In this document: piece after piece, positions 37,701-49,700 of the stretch
Numbering within the stretch: position 1 is the first letter of the stretch
Layout of the letters: every line of letters begins with the position of its first letter
Assembly: GCF_016920785.2 (NCBI RefSeq)
Contig: NW_024609835.1
Location: forward strand, 20,875,108-20,939,107
From: Ixodes scapularis
Lineage: Eukaryota > Arthropoda > Arachnida > Ixodida > Ixodidae
Length of the DNA: 64,000 nucleotides
Reading direction: 5' to 3'
The notes under the pieces: generated by a model
What the model was told of the DNA's origin: nothing
The model's input: only the letters and a program-made list of their open reading frames with translations
The model's database searches: none
Program-made: the position numbers and the translations under genes

Positions 37701-40700
37701 CTAGTGTGAGTTGGCATCTCGATAATTCGGCCCAGTAGGTTCGAGCGTCGAGCGTTCAGGGTGAGAATGGACAGGTACTTTCAAGAACAAGAGTAGGACG
37801 AAATGATAAAAGTTTCCTCCCAAGTAAGAATTCTGTCAATTAAAACTTGTTGTTGGCCTAGTTGGTTCATGATGCAGTACAGAGGTTTTTTGCGCGACAC
37901 AGGGGACAATTACAAGCGAGTAGACACGGACAAGCGCAAACCACATCTCGATTACCCGGGCAGCCAGGCGTTTACATGAGCGCAGCTTGATCTCCGCCAG
38001 CCATGGTGGATCAAGAACGTGACACAGAACTCGAAGATAGTCATAAAAAAGTCTGACCTGCCGCCACAACTCACTTCTCAGAGATCAAGCTGCGCTCATG
38101 TAAACGCCTGGCTGCCCGGGTAATCGAGATGTGGTTTGCGCTTGTCCGTGTCTACTCGCTTGTAATTGTCCCCTGTGTCGCGCAAAAAACCTCTGTACTG
38201 CATCATGAACCAACTAGGCCAACAACAAGTTTTAATTGACTACATTTCTTCTACAACGGGCCCTTTCCTCAATGTTCCTTATTCTACGTCTCAAGTGAAT
38301 TCCTTGGTGAGCTACATTGTTTCTTCTACCTGCCGGGCGAGAGTCATCACCTTTTACCTGAGAAAAGGTCTTATACCCCCAGAGATTACGGCACTGTTTG
38401 GACAAGTAAGACCGTCCCTGGGACACGCAAAACGCATTTGTAGGGTGCTGAGAAGTGAGTTGTGGCGGCAGGTCAGACTTTTTTATGACTATCTTCGAGT
38501 TCTGTGTCACGTTCTTGATCCACCATGGCTGGCGGAGATCAAGCTGCGCTCATGTAAACGCCTGGCTGCCCGGGTAATCGAGATGTGGTTTGCGCTTGTC
38601 CGTGTCTACTCGCTTGTAATTGTCCCCTGTGTCGCGCAAAAAACCTCTGTACTGTAAGAATTCTGTGACCGAGCGTTGTTTGCTCGGCCCCGCTCGCGGC
38701 AATATTCCCCCAAACTGACACCAGCCGTGATGCCTCTTCCTGACACCAAGAATTAAAGTTGAGTGAATTGGTTGATGGTCATATTGGATGGGATAAAGCA
38801 CCGCAAATAGACGAAGGACCAGTAAAAGGAAACACAGACACAACATTGACTTACAACTGAAATTTTTACTTCTGCGCCATTCAGCAAGTAAACTTGAAAC
38901 GAGATAAACATACAAGCAATCGATCCGATAACACGTCATGTTCCCATCAAGCGGACACGTGGCTACGCAGATTTACCCGCCTTTCTGATAAAATTCATCT
39001 CCTCACTAACCAGCCCTTAGCGAAAACTAATACGTTTAAAATATACCACATTCTAATTTGAGTGTATTTGAAATACAGTTCATAATTGTAAGCACACGAA
39101 AAATAGACCGAAAATATAAACTTCTTTTTTTTTACTTAGTACTAAAATATACTTCTAAAAATCATTTTAAAATACCTTTACTTAAACTACATTTGAAGTT
39201 CCCTTCATGCGTTTTGAAATATGTAAATACTAAATTAATAGGCACAAAATACCTTTCACATATATTTCTTGAAATATTTATTTAATTCATGCAAAATATA
39301 CTCCGACCCTGCACACAGCCGCCCCAACTTAGCTGGAGCCGAAAACACCACTTGCACGTTGGACCTACTTGGAACCTTCTTGACACCGTGGGACATCTTG
39401 TGCATTTACGGCAAGGCCACAGGTATTACCGTTGGTTTTCGTCTTGCCTCAGTACTAGCAGGCCCTCTAAACACCTTAACCAAGGATTCCACGACGCCCA
39501 TGACAACTCCCAAAGGGAAACCAGCATTTGACAACCTTTTGACTCGCAACAAAAACCAGTCACAGCACCTATGATGGCACGACTTAAACAAGGCGGTGCG
39601 GAGACTGGACAATGCAATGACACTTTTCACTGTCTTAGACTGTGCAGGTTCATACACTAAGAGCCCACTCTTAGACTATAGGCTCATAGGCCCAACACAA
39701 ATGCCAGGATTCACATCGAATATTGAAATCTAAAAATTGTAGGGCACCCTCAGAAGTGGTCTCAGCCTTAAACTTTAGTCCCGGAGAACAATACGTAAAC
39801 ACATGTGACTTCGAGGCAACCACACTTTCAATGTCTGTGTTATTTTTGCCTTTCAGCACAATCAGGTAGTCATCAACAAATGTTGATGACTAGCTGATTG
39901 ATCAATGCCTGAATAAAGAGTTGAGGCACGTTGGTGACTACCTGATTGTGCTGAAAGGCAACGATAACACAGACATTGAAAGTGTGATTGGCTCGATGTT
40001 ACATGTGTTTACGGATTGTTCTCCGGGACTAAAGTTTAAGCCTGAGACCACTTATGAGGGTGCCCTACAATTTTTAGGTCTCAATCTTCGATGTGAGCCC
40101 TCGCATTTGTGTTGGGCCTGTGAGCCTAGGTTTAAGAATGGGCTTTTAGTGTATGAATCCGCACACTCTAAGGCAGTGAAAAGATCCATTGCACTGTCCA
40201 GTCTCCGCACCGCCTTGCTTAAGTTGTGCCACCGTAGGTGTAGTGACAGGTTTGTGTTGCAAGTCAAAAGGTTGTCAAATGCTGGTTTTCATTTGGGAGT
40301 TATCATGGGCGTCGTGGAATTATTGGTTAAGGTGTTTAGAGGGCCTGCTAGTACTGAGGCAAGACAAAACCAACGGTAAGACCTGTGGCCTTGCCATATA
40401 TGCACAAGGTGTCCCACGGTGTGCAAGAAGGTTGCAAGTAGGTACAACGTGCCAGTTGTGTTTTCTGCTCCAGCTAAGTGGGGGCGGCTGTGTGCAGCCG
40501 TGGGTCGAGGTGGTCGCGTGGGTACACAATGTCAAGTTGAGCACCGCAATCGGTTCATCGCCTGCGCATGTGGGGTGGTGTACCTAATTCCACTGTCATG
40601 TGGAAAAAAATACGTACATTGGGCAGACGGGGAGATGTGTTAATTACCCGGCGAGGGAACATTCTCTGTCCTTACGCTCCTCCCCGTCTCGCAACGTAGC

Positions 40701-43700
40701 GGTCCACTGTGACAGATGTGCATGCACTCCAATATTTATTGAAATCAAGATTTGAACCCGACATAAAACTAAGTATGCTCGGGAGACTGACTAAGTTTTT
40801 TTCTATTGCCATCCACGACGCGGGCATGTGCACAAGATGATTTTCATCAGAAAGGCGGTAAATACTTCTAGCGGCGTGTCCGCTTGATAGGAAGATGACG
40901 TGTTATCGGGTCGATTGCTTGTATGTTTATCTCGTTTCAAGCTTACTTGCTGAATGGCGCAGAAGTAAACTTCGCAGTTGTAAGTCAGCGCTCTGTCTGT
41001 GTGTTTCCTTTTACTGGTCCTTCGTCTTTTTGTGCTGTCGTAACCTCTTCCTGACCTTTTTGAAAAAAAAAAAAATGAAAGCCGCTTACAACTCCCTGTA
41101 ATGCCGAATTAGAGTGGAGCTCTTGAGGAAGAGGAGGGAGGGAATTTCTCTGGGGTGTCACGTGACCTCCCAGGTCACGTGACCCCCGAGAGAAATTTTT
41201 CTGAAGAGAAATTTAGCGGAAAAATTTCCCAGCTAAATCTAGGGGAAAATTTCCCCGCTAAATCCAGCGGGAAAGTTTCCCCGCTAAATCTAGCGGAAAC
41301 ATTTCCCCACTACATCTAGCGGAAAAATTTCCCCGCTAAATCTAGAGAAAAATTTTCCCGCTATATTTAGCGGAAAAGCTTCCCCGCTAAATCTAGCGAA
41401 AAAACTCCCGCTAGATTTAGCGGAAAAATTTACCCGCTAAATCTAGCGGGGAAAGTTTACTGCTAGATTTAGCAGGAAAGCTTTTCCGCTAGATTTAGCG
41501 GGAAAAATTTGCGCTAGACTTAGCGGGGCAATATTTTCCCTAGATTTAGCGGGGAAATTTTTCTGCTGATTTTAGCGGGGAAGGTTTTCCACTAGATTTA
41601 GCGGGGAAACTTTTCCGCTTGATTTAGCAGGGAATCTTTTCCGCTAGATTTAGCGGGAAAAATTTGCGCTAGACTTAGCGGGGCAATTTTTTCCCTAGAT
41701 TTAGCGGAAAAATTTTTCTGCTGATTTTAGCGGGGAAGGTTTTCCACTAGATTTAGCGGGCAAACTTTTCCGCTAGATTTAGTGGGGAAATTTTCCGCTA
41801 GCTTTAGCGGGGAAATTTTTCCGCTAGATTTGGCGATGAAATTTTTCCGCTAGATTTAGCAGGGAAATTTTCCGCTATATTTAGAGGAGAAATTTACCCA
41901 TAATGCACCGCGCGGTTACGCCGACGGCGACAGCGACGGTGACGCAGCTCAAGCCGGAAACGGGCGCCTAAGTGCTGCGCTCTAAAAGCAAGAGTGCGCG
42001 TGCAAGGATTTGATAAGCAGGCGCTGAAGATGCGCGTTAGCGGAAATTTCAAAAACTCCTTTTATGACGTAGCGCCACGGAAAAGAGTGGCTTCGGCGGT
42101 ATTTTGAAAATGATATACTGCAACCTCTCTGCACCACATTGAAGAATAATCTGGATATTTTGTGATACTGAAGGCCAAATGAAGACGATTAATTGTTTTT
42201 TTTTTTCAAATGCAAGACGGCTTCAGCTTTTCTTTATGCAAAGACGCAGCCGACGCTACGAGCTGATAGGACGAATAACACAGCTTCAAAAGCGCACTAT
42301 TATGGTATTCTTCATGTTTCTGTACGTATTCTATCATCGCTGAACCAATCATAAGCAAAACATTCTCTATTACTTGCGATTTTGACGCTGTTTAGTTGGT
42401 GCCTTTATCTCATACTGTCGGCTGTGTGAGGACTTAAACTGACACGAGGTTTTCGCGACTCCAGCGACCTATAGGGGGCGCCACCACCAAACAAATAACT
42501 TATAAGGCGGCTGGGAACAGGTCGCGTCGTCCATGGCGTCGTCGGCTCGAACAGGCCACCTGAACAGGAGGCGCATTCGATTTAACAGATTTTCTTTTGT
42601 TTAATGCCCTAATTTATATGCATTTCAACTGCGACCGTTAAATTTAGTCGGTGCGTATAAACTTGCAGAGCATAGTTTTGTTTTCCCGGTGCTTTTTGCT
42701 CATTTAATGTCAAACTTTTGTTTTGGAGAATTTGTTCAGGACCGAAACTATGGGCTCCCGAGAGAGGGTAATAGAATCTAATCAGTTTTGATCAGCCAAG
42801 GAAAACGACAATTCCTACAGAACTGTTCCACCGAGAGTAATTCTCAGATTACTCGCATGCCTCGACCATGCGACTTATCATTCCGTGAAATTGACTTTTG
42901 CGCATATCCGTATTTTAAGAAGCAGCTCCAGTCATCTCCTCGGTCAGCAGCACAGACTGCAGGCAAATTACGAAAATTAAGCGAGCGGTTTTTGAGAAAA
43001 GGAGCATGTTAATACGATGGTGCCCCACTAGGCAGCTGATACTCTTATTTCAATTCAGGTTTTAGTATCAATCAAAAGGCAATTCGACGAATATGTGGGT
43101 TATGTATTATATTAGGTACTGTGTCCCACTAAAGCGATATTAGTATATTCTTAGGGTTGAAATATGAGCTTAGTTGACTAGATATTAGGTGAACTGCTGA
43201 ATAAAAGTATATTTGACAGACAGAGAGATATTACTTAAACTCAGCCAAATGATTCTAGCCGGCAGCACGGAGACGAATGCCGACAAACTGAAGAGTGTCT
43301 TCACTGGAGATTTCCGCAAAATTCCGGTGCACTGAACTTGATTTCGAATTCTGAACGGAGAAATCTAGTATTCTTTTGTTGCCGGACAACCTGAGCAATC
43401 TAGATGTATGTTACTGCTGGCTTCGACGGGGATATAATATAAATATTGGAAGCGCGATGAATCATAATGTCGAGACAGCCTCTAACTTTGACAGACGCGT
43501 CCCCCCCCCCCCCCCCCTTTTTTTTTGAAAGCAGACAATTTCCCTCTATAATCGTATGCGAGCAGGTTTTCCGGCATAAATTAATTGCAAAATCAGCCCA
43601 ACTCCTTCCGTGTGGTCCAGAGGATTTTTCGGCGTAAAGCAGCCATGATGAATAGCCAACACACCGACTGGCTTGGGTGGCTTAATCTTGAAGTTAATTG

Positions 43701-46700
43701 AACACAACGAAACTCAAGAAATGCAGCTATCGGAACTTCCCATTGACTTGACTTCAACATTGGTGTTCCCTCCAGTGAAACACTTCATCTCTCGTCCTGA
43801 GTCCACTGTTTAACATCCTTAGAAAAAAACCACTTATCAGTTACCAAGTAGTCGTCACTTTCAATGTGATTTGAGATAGACAAAAAATCAAAACGTTTTT
43901 CCGTGATTCGATCCCATCCAAGCAATCCAAAGCACGCGACCGTGTGTTGTGGAGTAATGGGGCTTTCAAGCACATGATGAAAGGAAACAATCTACTGAGG
44001 CTTCCCTACACTAATGAACACTCAGGCAACCTTAAGAAATATTCGGACCTTCGTCAAATCACATTGCTCGCCACCACGCCGATAACACGTGTCCGCGAAA
44101 ACCTCCAGAGACGCGGAGAGACGCAGAGCGACCTGCTCCGGCTGGTTCACGGTTTTCTCGCTTGGTGCCGTCCGTTTTGCTGGAGTCGCGAATAGGAAAA
44201 TATAAGCATAACTAAAATGTTTTTCACTCGTATATGTAGAAACTAGCGCGTACAAGGGCAGCAGCATAGAACAAGTAGACGGAGACAAGACAATATCAGT
44301 CTCGCGGATGTATTGCTGTGGAATGTAGTATTGATATATGCAATTTTGGACTTCTGAGTGTGTAAGAGGCGACCCCTTTCTTTCCAAACTTTTTCTGAAG
44401 AAATATAAAAACAAAAGCACGTGGTTCACAAAAAAAGGGGCAATCGTAACTGCATTTTTTAGAGCGCAGCTCTTAGGGGCCCGTTTCCGGCTTGAGCGGC
44501 GTCGGCGTCGCCGTCGCCGTCGGCGTAAGCGCGCGGTGCATCATGGGAAATGTCCTATAATGCACCGCGCGAGCCCCCCACCGGGGTCACGTGACCCCCC
44601 GAGGTCACGTGACCCCCGCCGATGTCGCGTGACCGCCCGATTACGTCATTGTCACTGATGACGTCACCGGCACCCACATAGTCATCGTCATCATCACAGA
44701 TGACGTCATCATCACTGATGACGTCACCGGCATCCACATCGTCATCGTCATCATCACTGATGACGTCACCGGCATCCACATCGTCATCGTCATCATCACT
44801 GATGACGTCACCGGCATCCGCATCGTCATCGTCATCATCACTGATGACGTTACCGACATCCGCATCGTCATCGCCATCATCACTGATGGCGTCATCAGTG
44901 ACGTCACTGATGTCGTCACCGGCATCCGCATCGTCATCGTCACCATCACTGCTGACGTCATCAGCGACGTCACTGATGACGTCACCGACATTCGCATCGT
45001 CATCGTCATCATCACTGGTGAAGTCATCAGTGACGTCACTAATGACGTCATCGGCATTGGGGAGTCACGGAACCCCCAAGGTCACGTGACCCCCCAAGGC
45101 CACGTGACCCCCCCTGGTTAGTTTAACCTCCCCCCCAGTGCCCTTCCCTCCTCCTCCTCAAGAGGAGGAGGAGGGAAGGCCTGGATGCCGTGTGGGCACG
45201 GCATCCAGGCTACCAACATGACGCCTAACATCCCACTTCTGTTCATTGTGCAGATCCTGCTCCTGACGTACGACGGTGGCATCACTTCCACCCCCACGGA
45301 AACTACCAGCGCACCAGTCGAGGCGATGCAAGTAACCCCGCTGATCTTCTCCGGCTTCACGTTTTGTGAAAACAATTGTGACGGTGGAACTTTCCGAATG
45401 CCTCCCCTGCTGATAAGGCCACGGACGGCAGCTTCGGCAGCATCGACATCAATCGCGATTTCTACAAAGGCAGCGGAGCGCCTGTCGTCAATCAGTGGGC
45501 ACGGCATCCAGGCTACCAACATGACGCCTAACATCCCACTTCTGTTCATTGTGCAGCTCCTGCTCCTGACGTACGACGCTGGCATCACTTCTACCCCCAC
45601 GGAAACTACCAGCGCATCAGTCGAGGCGATGCAAGTAACCCCGCTGATCTTCTCCGGCTTCACGTTTTGTGAAAACAATTGTGACGGTGGAACTTTCCGA
45701 ATCCCCCCCTGCTGATAAGGCCACGGACGGCAGCTTCGGCAGCATCGACATCAATCGCGATTTCTACAAATGCAGCGGAGCGCCTGTCGTCAATCAGTGG
45801 GCACGGCATCCAGGCTACCAACATGACGCCTAACATCCCACTTCTGTTCATTGTGCAGCTCCTGCTCCTGACGTACGACGGTGGCATCACTTCTACCCCC
45901 ACGGAAACTACCAGCGCATCAGTCGAGGCGATGCAAGTAACCCCGCTGATCTTCTCCGGCTTCACGTTTTGTGAAAACAATTGTGACGGTGGAACTTTCC
46001 GAATCCCCCCCCTGCTGATAAGGCCACGGACGGCAGCTTCGGCAGCATCGACATCAATCGCGATTTCTACAAATGCAGCGGAGCGCCTGTCGTCAATCAG
46101 TGGGCACGGCATCCAGGCTACCAACATGACGCCTAACATCCCACTTCTGTTCATTGTGCAGGTGAGTAGAAATGACCTGCCCTGTTCAATTAGGTGCAGC
46201 AATCCTTGTCTTATTGTCCTGCCGTGCCCACGGATGTGCATAAAGCGTTTTTTAGACCTGATATTGCTTCTAAGCGGAGACGTTGAACGTAACCCTGGTC
46301 CCATGACCGTAGCACAGGCTGAGCCTCTAGCTAGGATTGAAACCTTTGTTACCCAATTACATGAAGGTCAGGCAGGTGTCGTGGTACAACTAAAAGAAAT
46401 TACTGACGAGCAAAAACGCACAAGTGACTCATTATCTGCTTTAACAACGCGTGTGACGACTATTGAAACTGATCTTGCAATCTGTAAATCCGAAGCAAAC
46501 GCGGCGACTGAAATCGAAACGAAGGTTGAATGCCTTCTTTCCGAGATAGCGCTTTTGAAACGGCGCTCCGATGATGCCGAGAGTCGTTCCCGACGATCGA
46601 ACTTACTTTTTTTCGGGCTTCAAGACACTGCTAGGAAATCGTGGGAGGAATCTGAAAAACTAGTTCTCGACGTATGCAGTGATAAACTAGGCATACAGAT

Positions 46701-49700
46701 TACCCCTGATACGATTGAAAGGGCCCATCGAACCGGCAGGTTTCATCCCAATAAAAACCGACCTATTATCGTAAAATTTTCTTTTTTTAAACACAAAGAA
46801 ACTGTACTGAGATCATGCTCCAAGCTAAAAGACACCAACGTGTCGGTTAGCGAAGATTACCCAAAGAATGTTCAATTCGCCAGAAAAATGCTTCTACAGT
46901 TCGCCCGAGCCCAGGGAGGCCTCTACAAACTTCGCGTTGACAGATTACATTTGGGGAATAAACTATTTATTTTCAATTGCGAGACTAACCAAATTTGTGA
47001 GGGCAGCCCAAACGAATCGAACACTGCGTCAACAATTCTGCCACCTTGAAGTTAAAAAAATGTCGCGATAAAGAAACCATTTCGTTCCCAATCTTTTTCA
47101 AAAAATATTTCAGTTTTGTTTACAAACATAAGAAGTATTGTCCGCAACCGCGATGACTTGTCCTCCGTCATTGACGCGGCGTCGGGTGACGTTGTTATTC
47201 TTACAGAAACTTGGCTTTCGAGTGTTATTCGCGATAACGAAATTTTTTATTGTGTTCAGAGTTGTAGGTTTTATCGTTGTGACCGAACTGATAGGCGGGG
47301 GGGTGGGGTCCTAATCGCAGTAGATATAAATCTTGAATGTTACCAAGTAAGCGTTAACACCCAGATTGAACTGGTGTGCGTGCGTTTAATCTCTGCCCAT
47401 AGAAATGTTATTTTGTGTGCCTGTTATCGTCCGCCTAATGCGTCCACAAATTTTGTTCTGCCTTGCATGATGCGTTATGCACAAGTACATCTAGGTTTCC
47501 TTTTACACCTTTATTTTTACATGGCGATTTCAATTTGCCCCTAATCGACTGATCAGGAGCATTCCCAACTACCACTTGTAATTCTGCAATTTACTCTGAA
47601 TTCCTCAATCTTTGCTTCGATGTTTCGTTAACACAACTTGTTGCTGAAGCTACTCGAGTCACTGTGTCTTCGGCCACTGTACTAGATCTCATTTTATCCT
47701 CTGACCCTAACCTTGCCTCTTCGATATCCTACTTACCGGGTATCAGCGATCACTCAATTTTACATTTCTCGTTACTTACACCGGTGTCTGATGCTAGTAA
47801 GTCAACAAAACATTTCTTCGACTATAGTAAAGCGAATTTTGGGGCTATAAATAACGAATTAGCTGGCTACCTTGACGAATTCCTTCCTAATTTTTCTGAA
47901 CGCTCAGTTGAAAGCAATTGGTCAATATTTAAAAATAAATTAGTATCTCTAATTAACTTATTCATTCCATATAGGTCCATTAAAACAAATTCTTTGTCCC
48001 CATGGTTTAATGTAACACTTAAGCGCCTTAACAACAAAAATAAATGTTTGTTTCGTTCTCCAAAGCTTTCTTGTAGTGACGCACGTTGGGAAATCTATCA
48101 TGCAGCTGAGGATGCGTATAAACTAGCTATCAAGGACGCTAAACTAACATTTTTTTAGTGTGACCTTACCCTCCATGTTACTGACCAGTCCTAAACAGTT
48201 TTGGCGTATTATGAATAGAAACAAAACGAACGATATATCGCTCACTAATAATGGTGTTGTTATTCCAAATGACCAGTGTGCCTTAATGACCAGTGTGCCT
48301 CCATTTTAAATTACATTTTTTAAAAGCGTTTTGTGTAGATGATGATTGCTCCCACCCTGTGTACCCTAATTATAACTTTTTGCCCATGGATCCTCTTGTG
48401 ATTGACTATGACAGAATTTTAAATTTGATTGATAACTTAAAAACATCTTCGTCTTTTGGAGTAGACAATGTCACCTCCACACTCCTTAAGAATACTAAAA
48501 ATTATGTCGCAATTTACCTTTTTAAGATTTTTGAGCAATCTCTTGCATCTGGTGTATTGCCTGAAGAGTGGAAAATAGGGAAGGTGATTCCACTCCATGA
48601 ACAGGGCGATAAACAGAGTCCTCTTAACTATCGCCCCATTTCCTTAATCAGCACCCCTTGTAAAATTTTAGAGCACATAATTTTCACTCATTTGGTTAAC
48701 TACTTGGACTCTAATTCCTTCTTTTCTCCATCCCAACATGGTTTTCGTAAATCCCTTTCATGTGAGACCCAACTACTGACCTTCACTAATGATGTACTTT
48801 CCATACTTGACCGTGGATCCCAGATTGACTGTGTTTTTTTAGATTTCTGCAAAGCTTTCGACAAAGTTCCTCATAAACGTTTACTTTTTAAACTCAGTCA
48901 ACTCAATGTCGATCCTAACGTGCTGTCTTGGATTACATGTTTTTTAGCTAATCGTTCTCAGTTCGTACATGCTAACAATGTAAATTCTTCTATCAAACCT
49001 GTCACTTCTGGTGTACCGCAAGTTTCGGTTTTGGGGCCCCTGTTGTTTTTAATTTACGTAAATGACTTACCACTGTGTGTATCATCATCGATTAGCCTTT
49101 TTGCTGATGATTGTGTAATTTATCGAGAAGTCACTAATACTACTGACATCGAACTTCTTCAAAATGACTTACAAGCTGTGGCTGATTGGTGTGATTTGTG
49201 GCAAATGTCCCTTAATACTAACAAATGTAAAGCGATGACTATCTCCCGTCGAATTACTATATTGTCACGGGTGGTGACCAAAAAAATAGCAAATAAACAG
49301 GAAGAAATAAGCGTTTAATGTGGCGAACTTGTGCCAAAAGAATAAAAGGGGTACAACGATAATGACAGAGCGTCGCGGGCGTCGAAGTCGGCGGAGCAGC
49401 ACAGTCGAACGGAGGGGCGAAAAACTGAATTCGCTCGCCAGGCGGAATCCCTTATGTACCCTCGTGGGTTTCTGGATCGTTCGGCGTAGAAGGTTCGGTG
49501 TGTAGAACATTCTAACCTCGAATCAGCAGGACGGTTCTCGAATTCACTAGAACATCAAATTACACTGTCAACAAAAATGTGTAGTCGCGGCCAGGAATCG
49601 AACCCTGGCCTTCTGCGTGGGAGGCAAGCGCGATAACCGTTAGGCCACGCGCGCGCTGCCTACTTCTGCAGCTGCGCGCGCGGCAGTACACCCCCCTTTA

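Larger units (their letters stand above)
38745..41048. mobile_element. Head-to-head pair of Penelope-like elements
   Basis: The left copy reads on the minus strand (39877 to about 38745) and the right copy on the plus strand (39928 to about 41048). They meet at about 39878-39927, where ATGTTGATGACTAGCTGATT forms a small palindrome. Both encode the end of a Penelope-type reverse transcriptase and the adjoining endonuclease linker. Matching outer arms, such as CGATTGCTTGTATGTTTATC at 40911, occur inverted at about 38900-38925. The left copy is interrupted by an AT-rich block at about 39000-39286. Confidence 0.75.

Noticed and set aside
43501..43528. C18T10 run as a functional tract
   Set aside because: A homopolymer step of this kind is common in assemblies and may be a sequencing artefact; no flanking structure supports a role.
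44641..45089. Ser-rich and Met/Thr-rich proteins in the minisatellite
   Set aside because: Both are direct translations of the 42-bp tandem unit, and both strands are open only because the unit is a multiple of three.
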